Position numbers and translations under genes: made by a program. This document shows, in pieces, positions 6,551-10,604 of a stretch of DNA of 10,604 bases. The notes under the pieces were generated by a model. The model worked only from the letters and a program-made list of their open reading frames with translations, had not been told where the DNA came from and ran no database searches. Every line of letters starts with the position of its first letter. Positions within the stretch are counted from its first letter, which is position 1. The DNA is taken from the NCBI GenBank assembly GCA_021296435.1, contig JAGWAK010000063.1, positions 1 through 10,604 on the forward strand, read 5' to 3'. The stretch is from Acidimicrobiia bacterium (GTDB lineage: Bacteria; Actinomycetota; Acidimicrobiia; Acidimicrobiales; CATQHL01).

Positions 6551-8572
6551 TCAGGATCGTCGCAGCACGAGGTGGCCGTGCGCCGAGACCGTCGCCGTCC
6601 AGGCCGGCGGTACCAGGGTCGTGCAAGCGTCCTCCAGGACGATCGCCGGACCGGGCACGGTTGCACCGGCCGGCAACGCTTCCCGGCGATGCACCGGCGT
6701 GGACAGCCAGGAGCCGTCGAACCAGGTGCGCTCGACGGCGGTGGGTTCGCCAGCGTCTCCCCTCGGCAACTCGACCGGCTCGGGGCGGCCCAACGAGCCC
6801 CGCGCCGTCATCCGCAGGTTCACGAACTCCACGTCCTCGGCGGGGTTGCTGTGGCCGTAGCGCACCTCGTGCGCCTCGGCGAACCGTTGCGGCAACTCGG
6901 CGAGCATCTGCGCCGTCGGCTCGCCGGCGGGCAGCGGGAGCGTCACGGTGTACTCCTGGCCCACGTAGCGCAGATCGGCCGACGGCTCCAGGCCGATGGC
7001 CCGCTCGTCCACGCCGTCCTCCTTGACCAACAGGCGGGCGCGCTCGGCGAGTTCGGTCAGCGTGGCTTCCAGTGCCTCGCCGTCGGTCTCGGCGACTCCC
7101 ACATAGAAGCTCTGGACCACGTCGTGGCGGATGTCGGCGTGCAGCATGCCGTAGGCCGACAGGACACCCGGGTCGGCGGGCACCAGGACCACGTCGATCT
7201 CCAACTCGTCGGCGATTGCGGCGGCATGCAACGGGCCGGCGCCGCCGAAGGCCACCAGCGCGAACGAACGGGGATCGATGCCGCGCAGCACCGTGATCTC
7301 CCGGATGGCATTGGCCATGGTGGAGTCCGCCACGGCCACCATGCCGGTGGCCAGCGCGCCGGCGTCCAGCCCCAGCGTGTCTCCGACGGACCGCAATGCC
7401 GCCTCCGCGGCGGCCTCGTCGAGGGCCATGCCCCCGGCCAGTCGGGCGACCGACGGGAGCCGGCCGAGGTGCAGGTTGGCGTCGGTGACGGTGGGCTCGA
7501 CCCCGCCGGAGCCGTAGCACGCCGGGCCCGGCTCGGCACCGGCGGAGCGGGGCCCCACCCGCAGGCCCCCGGCGGAGACGTGGCCGACGCTGCCGCCGCC
7601 GGCGCCGATCGTGTGAATGGCGACCGTCGGGGACAGCACCGGGTGGCGCTCCAACTCGGATTCCAACTCCACGTCGGCCTCGCCGTCCACCACGAGGCTC
7701 ACATCGAAGGATGTCCCGCCCATGTCGATGCAGATCAGGCGGCTCACGTCCATCTCGTCGCGCAGGTCCTCGGCGGTGGCGATGCAGGCGATGGTGCCCC
7801 CGACCGGTCCGGAGAACAGCGTCTGGATGGCCTTGCGCCGCGCCATGGCGGCCATCATCACGCCACCGTTGGATTGCATGACCCGCAGCGGACCTCGCAA
7901 CCCGCGGGCGGTGACCTGCTGCTCCAACTCGGCCAGGTAGTTCTGCACGATGGGCGCCACGTAGGCGGCGATGGCGGTCGTGCTGGTGCGCTCGTACTCG
8001 CGCCACTCCGGGGCGATCTCGTGGCTGCAGACCACCGCCAGTGAGGGTGCCTCGTTGGCGAGCATCTCGGCGACACGCTGCTCGTGCTCGGGGTTGGCGT
8101 AGGAGTGCAGGAAGCAGACCGCAACCGCCTCGAACTCGGTGGCGAGCCGTCGCCCGAGGGCGCGCACGACGTCGTCGTCGGTGGGCACCAGGACCGAGCC
8201 GTCGGCGCCGACCCGCTCATCGATCTCGAAGATCCACCGGCGCGGCACAAGCGGCGCCGGCTGGCGGTAGCGAACGTTGTACATGTCGGGCCGGTTCGCC
8301 CGCCCCAGCTCGTAGACGTCGCGGAAGCCGCGGGTCGTGAGCAGCGCGACCTTGGCGCCGCGGCGCTCCAGGAAGGCGTTCAGGCCGGCAGTGGTGCCGT
8401 GGGTGATGGAGTCCAGGCGCCCCCAGTCCACTTCCAGTCGCTCGAGCGCCTGGAGCACACCGTCGTGCAGCCGGCGGGGCGTCGTCAGGACCTTGGCCGT
8501 ACGGATACGCCCGTCGTCGTCGACGGACACCGCATCGGTGAACGTCCCGCCTATGTCAACCCCGACCCGCAT
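6551..8572 (-). CDS. hyuA: HyuA-type hydantoinase/oxoprolinase subunit A
   Basis: This 673-residue ATP-binding subunit belongs to the N-methylhydantoinase A / 5-oxoprolinase / acetone carboxylase beta superfamily, which activates a carbonyl substrate by phosphorylation. The ASKHA-type fold is clear: phosphate-1 loop GVDIGGTFTD (4-13), THGTTAGLNAFLERRG (58-72), QSNGG (233-237), SGPVGG (254-259), phosphate-2 DMGGTSFD (283-290), GAGGGS (323-328), GAEPGPACYG (345-354) and AFGGAGP (441-447). Full length matches the family. The ATG at 8572 has GGGAGGAG about seven bases upstream. It is the first gene after amtB on this strand, separated from it by 138 bases, and the racemase follows after 73 bases. 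Its partner hyuB is not adjacent but lies beyond four transporter genes. Substrate candidates are hydantoins, N-methylhydantoin (creatinine pathway), 5-oxoproline or a related cyclic amide. The sequence does not decide among them. Confidence 0.95.
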   Translation of the reverse strand: MRVGVDIGGTFTDAVSVDDDGRIRTAKVLTTPRRLHDGVLQALERLEVDWGRLDSITHGTTAGLNAFLERRGAKVALLTTRGFRDVYELGRANRPDMYNVRYRQPAPLVPRRWIFEIDERVGADGSVLVPTDDDVVRALGRRLATEFEAVAVCFLHSYANPEHEQRVAEMLANEAPSLAVVCSHEIAPEWREYERTSTTAIAAYVAPIVQNYLAELEQQVTARGLRGPLRVMQSNGGVMMAAMARRKAIQTLFSGPVGGTIACIATAEDLRDEMDVSRLICIDMGGTSFDVSLVVDGEADVELESELERHPVLSPTVAIHTIGAGGGSVGHVSAGGLRVGPRSAGAEPGPACYGSGGVEPTVTDANLHLGRLPSVARLAGGMALDEAAAEAALRSVGDTLGLDAGALATGMVAVADSTMANAIREITVLRGIDPRSFALVAFGGAGPLHAAAIADELEIDVVLVPADPGVLSAYGMLHADIRHDVVQSFYVGVAETDGEALEATLTELAERARLLVKEDGVDERAIGLEPSADLRYVGQEYTVTLPLPAGEPTAQMLAELPQRFAEAHEVRYGHSNPAEDVEFVNLRMTARGSLGRPEPVELPRGDAGEPTAVERTWFDGSWLSTPVHRREALPAGATVPGPAIVLEDACTTLVPPAWTATVSAHGHLVLRRS

Positions 8573-8599
8573 CCAACTCTCCTCCCTGCGACTGGCGCG

Positions 8600-8605
8600 A
8601 TCCTA
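8600..8605 (-). promoter_or_regulatory. Candidate -10 box for the hyuA operon
   Basis: TAGGAT on the minus strand lies 28 bases before the hyuA ATG and matches the TAnnnT pattern common in high-GC actinobacteria. A start about seven bases downstream would give a leader of about 20 bases carrying the GGGAGGAG ribosome site. No clear -35 hexamer is visible 16-18 bases upstream. The support is position and consensus only. Confidence 0.35.
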
Positions 8606-8662
8606 GACGCGCCCGTGCGCAGCGGCACTTGTGCGGCGCGCCGTCGGGAGGAACGCCTGCGG

Positions 8663-8691
8663 GGCCGTTCGAGAACGGGCTCGAAGGGGCC
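8663..8691 (-). terminator. Candidate hairpin/weak terminator after amtB
   Basis: Twenty bases past the amtB stop, the transcript can fold with a perfect 6-bp stem (TTCGAG/CTCGAA, 8668-8673 with 8680-8685) around a 6-base loop. GGCC arms on either side could extend it. There is no U-tract, so it is not a classical intrinsic terminator. It may act as a partial terminator or protect the amtB mRNA end, separating amtB from the hyu genes. Confidence 0.35.
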
Positions 8692-8710
8692 TCGCGACAA
8701 CTCTCGCCGT

Positions 8711-10105
8711 CTACGGCTGCTCGTAGGCGCGCTCGTCGCGGGGCATGGGATCGGCCGGGTAGGCGCCGGCGCCGTGCTCGGCGAGGTCGAGGCCCCGGGC
8801 CTCCTCGGCCGCGGAGACGCGCAACACGCCGAAGCGGCGCAGCATGGCAAACAGGATCCCCGTCGTCACCACGGTCCAGGCCAGCACGATCAGCACGAAC
8901 ACCAACTGGACGAGCAGCTGCCAGCCGCCTCCGCCGTAGAACAGTCCAGCGTTGTCCCTGCCCAGGAAGGCGTCGTCGTAGCGGGCAAAGAGGCCCACCG
9001 CAAGCGTGCCCCACACCCCGCAAACACCGTGCACAGACACGGCGCCGACCGGGTCGTCGATCCCCTTGCGCTCGATGAAGAACACCGAGTAAACGACCAG
9101 CACCCCGGCCACCGCACCGGTGACCAGTGCACCCAGCACGTTCATGGTGGCACAGCCCGCGGTTATTCCCACCAGCCCAGCCAGCGTGCCGTTGCCGGCC
9201 ATGGCGACGTCGGGCTTGCCGGTCTTCAGCCACACGACGGCGCCGGCTGTCAGCGTGCTGGCGGCCGCGGCGATGGCCGTGTTGAGCGCCACGACCATCA
9301 CGACGCCATCGGCGGCGAGCTCGGAGCCGGCGTTGAACCCGAACCAGCCCAGCCACAGGATGAACACGCCCAGAATCGTCATGGGCATGGAATGGCCCGG
9401 GATCGGTCGCGGCGTGCGGCCCGGCCCGTACTTGCCCAGACGCGGGCCCAGGAACATGGCCCCCATGAGCGCCGCCCAACCGCCGGTGGAGTGCACCACC
9501 GTCGAGCCGGCGAAGTCGCTGTAGCTGGCTCCGCCGATGGAGATGTCGGCGATGAGGCCGCCGCCCCAGGTCCAGTGCACGACCAGCGGGTAGATGAACG
9601 CCGACATCACGAGGCTGAAGAGCAGGTAGGCCTTGAAGCGTGCCCGCTCGGCCATCGCGCCCGAGGCGATCGTGACCGCCGTGGCAGCGAAGACCACCTG
9701 GAAGAAGAAGAACGTTGCCGTCGAGAGGTTGCCGACCCCGCTGGAGCCGAACTCGAAGAGGGCACTGCCGGAGAGGAAGAAACCCTCGGTGCCCCACCAG
9801 GCGTTGCCGGCCCCGAAGGCCAGGGCGTAGCCCACCGCCAGGAAGGCCAGAACACCCACGCTCATGTCGGCCAGGTTCTTGGCCATGATGTTCGTGACGT
9901 TCTTGGACCGGGTCAGCCCTGATTCCAGCAGCGCGAAGCCCGCCTGCATGAAGAAGACGAGTGCGCCCGCCACCAGGACCCAGACATTGTCCAGGACGGC
10001 TTGCACGGCGGCCGACGTATCACTCGTCTGGGCCGCGGCCGGCGTCGTGAGGACCGCAATTGCTGCGCCGGTGACGCCGAGCGCCACCAATGTTCGACGT
10101 TTCAC
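8711..10105 (-). CDS. amtB: Ammonium transporter, AmtB family
   Basis: This 464-residue inner-membrane ammonium channel has about eleven membrane helices. The N-terminus is a signal peptide with KRR, then a hydrophobic core ending TPAAAQ, likely cleaved near residue 25. Family landmarks are QAGFALLESGLTRSKN (54-69), the AERARFKAY loop (152-160), SDFAGSTVVH with Asp197 and the first pore histidine His205, PGHSMPM (236-242), WFGFNAGSE (254-262), and DDPVGAVSVHGVCGVWG with the second pore histidine His359. The tail EEARGLDLAEHGAGAY is the cytoplasmic segment that normally engages PII proteins. The GTG at 10105 is chosen because the signal peptide begins there and AGAGG lies seven bases upstream. 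The open frame reaches 10393 but the extension is Arg-rich intergenic sequence. No glnK lies in the 138 bases downstream. Ammonium import or recapture fits next to a nitrogen-releasing hydantoinase pathway. Confidence 0.96.
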   Translation of the reverse strand: MKRRTLVALGVTGAAIAVLTTPAAAQTSDTSAAVQAVLDNVWVLVAGALVFFMQAGFALLESGLTRSKNVTNIMAKNLADMSVGVLAFLAVGYALAFGAGNAWWGTEGFFLSGSALFEFGSSGVGNLSTATFFFFQVVFAATAVTIASGAMAERARFKAYLLFSLVMSAFIYPLVVHWTWGGGLIADISIGGASYSDFAGSTVVHSTGGWAALMGAMFLGPRLGKYGPGRTPRPIPGHSMPMTILGVFILWLGWFGFNAGSELAADGVVMVVALNTAIAAAASTLTAGAVVWLKTGKPDVAMAGNGTLAGLVGITAGCATMNVLGALVTGAVAGVLVVYSVFFIERKGIDDPVGAVSVHGVCGVWGTLAVGLFARYDDAFLGRDNAGLFYGGGGWQLLVQLVFVLIVLAWTVVTTGILFAMLRRFGVLRVSAAEEARGLDLAEHGAGAYPADPMPRDERAYEQP

Positions 10106-10130
10106 GGGAGTGCCTCTCTGATCGAATCTT

Positions 10131-10170
10131 GCCGGTTGAGCCCGGCGAAGGATGAAAGGGCGACTCCCTT
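10131..10170 (-). other. Two short hairpins in the amtB upstream leader
   Basis: Upstream of amtB on the minus strand, GCCGG/CCGGC (10131-10135 with 10142-10146, 6-base loop) and AAGGG/CCCTT (10156-10160 with 10166-10170, 5-base loop) can each form a 5-bp stem. The first ends 26 bases before the GTG. They could be part of a structured leader, but such short stems arise often in GC-rich DNA. I see no GlnR- or AmtR-like operator and no convincing amtB promoter. Confidence 0.2.
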
Positions 10171-10241
10171 GGCGCACCGGCACCGTACCTCCCTGCTCAA
10201 CGCTTGCCACCCTCCTGTGCCCGACGCCATGCCGCGGATTC

Positions 10242-10256
10242 CCCGCCGACGGCGGG
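10242..10256. repeat. 6-bp inverted repeat in divergent intergenic region
   Basis: CCCGCC and GGCGGG flank a 3-base loop, giving a compact GC-only hairpin between amtB and the plus-strand gene. There is no T-tract on either strand. It could be a regulator site for the divergent promoters or a chance palindrome. Confidence 0.3.
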
Positions 10257-10282
10257 ACACCCATATCAACGCGAAGACGCCA

Positions 10283-10311
10283 CGATGCCCGTAACCTCCC
10301 CGGCGGGATGA
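10283..10311 (+). repeat. Direct repeat copy 1 with -10-like box and ATG
   Basis: This is the first copy of a 29-base imperfect direct repeat (25 of 29 bases identical to 10353-10381, 70 bases apart). It contains TAACCT (10292-10297), a TAnnnT -10 candidate, and ends ATGA. The ATG opens an 18-codon reading frame. The copy resembles a duplicated promoter/start module. Confidence 0.55.
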
Positions 10312-10364
10312 GCAATCCACCGCGTTGCGGCCGGGCACTTTCGTGCCTGCGTCGATCCCCGTAG
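10308..10364 (+). other. Possible 18-residue leader ORF
   Basis: The ATG in repeat copy 1 opens MSNPPRCGRALSCLRRSP followed by TAG at 10362-10364. It has no Shine-Dalgarno site and sits 10 bases after a TAnnnT box, so it could only be translated as a nearly leaderless message. Its stop overlaps the second TAGCCT box. It has two cysteines and four arginines. It could be an upstream leader peptide or simply a relic of the duplicated start region. Confidence 0.2.
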
Positions 10365-10381
10365 CCTCGCCGGCGAGATGA
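10353..10381 (+). promoter_or_regulatory. Direct repeat copy 2: candidate promoter and start of the plus-strand gene
   Basis: This is the second copy of the 29-base repeat. TAGCCT (10362-10367) lies 10 bases before the ATG at 10378, so a start about seven bases further on would give an almost leaderless mRNA. That fits the absence of a real Shine-Dalgarno site. No good -35 is seen. The box itself is a consensus-level match only. Confidence 0.4.
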
Positions 10382-10604
10382 ATACCGAATCATCCCGCTC
10401 CGGTCGGCTCGCGCCCAACCGCCTCGTGATCCTGGCGGGGCTCGGGCTGGCTCTGTTCACCGTCGCGTCGGGCGTCGCCGCGGCGATCACAGGCTTTCAC
10501 AGCACCGCCAGCGTGACCCGGGAGGTGTTCGGCAACATTCCCGGGCCGCTGCGGGCGGCCTTCTACACCGTCATCCCGATCGCTCTGCTGTATGCCTCGG
10601 TGCT
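10378..10604 (+). CDS. Membrane protein, N-terminal part only (possible membrane Fe-S oxidoreductase)
   Basis: This plus-strand gene is cut by the window end after 75 codons. The protein starts MNTESSRSGRLAPNRLVILA. A hydrophobic helix follows at about 16-40, then a short polar stretch with REVFGNIPG, and a second helix begins at about 59 with AAFYTVIPIALLYAS. Codon use is uniform with the neighbours, and no stop occurs to the end of the window. The two-helix start with a short loop resembles the membrane anchor of NarI/heterodisulfide-reductase-like (Fe-S)-binding proteins found in many actinobacteria. The iron-sulfur part would lie outside the window, so this is a guess. It is transcribed divergently from amtB. 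The start is set by the ATG in repeat copy 2. Confidence 0.6.
   Translation, partial: MNTESSRSGRLAPNRLVILAGLGLALFTVASGVAAAITGFHSTASVTREVFGNIPGPLRAAFYTVIPIALLYASV

Noticed and set aside
6478..6666. N-terminal extension of the racemase to 6666
   Set aside because: It overlaps hyuA and lacks homology, and a strong ribosome site precedes the ATG at 6477.
6458..8044. A 528-codon plus-strand open frame antisense to hyuA and the racemase start
   Set aside because: It has no recognisable domain, and its composition mirrors the third-position GC bias of hyuA.
8084..9922. A 612-codon plus-strand open frame antisense to amtB and hyuA
   Set aside because: It is low-complexity His/Gln/Gly/Arg-rich, spans two well-supported genes, and is the expected open antisense frame in GC-rich DNA.
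10106..10393. Upstream extension of amtB to 10393
   Set aside because: The extension is Arg-rich without homology. The signal peptide begins at the GTG at 10105, and the extension would overlap the divergent gene.
1..10604. CRISPR arrays, tRNA or rRNA genes, insertion sequences, integration sites
   Set aside because: No regularly spaced repeats, RNA gene signatures, transposase fragments or terminal inverted repeats were seen.

Overview
The window is strongly G+C-rich DNA with third codon positions almost always G or C. It also has GTG starts, dense ATGA-type stop/start overlaps and TAnnnT-like -10 boxes close to start codons. Together these suggest a high-GC actinobacterium. An Acidimicrobiia-type lineage is my best guess, but that is inference from style and not a phylogenetic result.

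Nearly all of the window is one minus-strand gene train, read from right to left. At the right (8711-10105, -) is an AmtB-family ammonium transporter with a signal peptide. After a 138-base gap holding a hairpin and a candidate promoter come hyuA (6551-8572, -), the ATP-binding subunit of an ATP-dependent hydantoinase/oxoprolinase-type enzyme, and an Asp/Glu/hydantoin racemase (5731-6477, -). Next is a dipeptide/oligopeptide-type ABC importer core: permease B (4667-5674), permease C (3651-4670), ATPase D (2632-3654) and ATPase F (1636-2635). These four overlap by 4 bases at each junction. Then comes hyuB (1-1618, running off the left edge), the partner subunit of HyuA. No substrate-binding protein lies in the window.

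Read as a unit, the locus looks like a dedicated uptake and hydrolysis route for a cyclic amide or ureide (hydantoin, N-methylhydantoin, 5-oxoproline or similar). The importer would bring in the compound or a small peptide-like precursor, the racemase would interconvert enantiomers, and HyuA+HyuB would open the ring at the cost of ATP. AmtB next door fits a nitrogen-acquisition theme. The exact substrate cannot be read from the sequence.

The most unusual feature is damage in two adjacent genes. hyuB carries two out-of-frame lesions (about 1481 and about 711) and ATPase F carries one (about 2415-2430). At each lesion the conserved protein resumes in another frame after an apparent loss of several residues, and all three are consistent with a deletion of 3k+2 bases. 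Every other gene is intact. This is either recent decay of the operon's distal end or a recurrent sequencing/assembly fault.

The right end (10106-10377) is a divergent intergenic region. It contains small hairpins and a 29-base imperfect direct repeat, each copy carrying a TAnnnT box and an ATG. The second copy starts a plus-strand membrane protein that is cut by the window edge.
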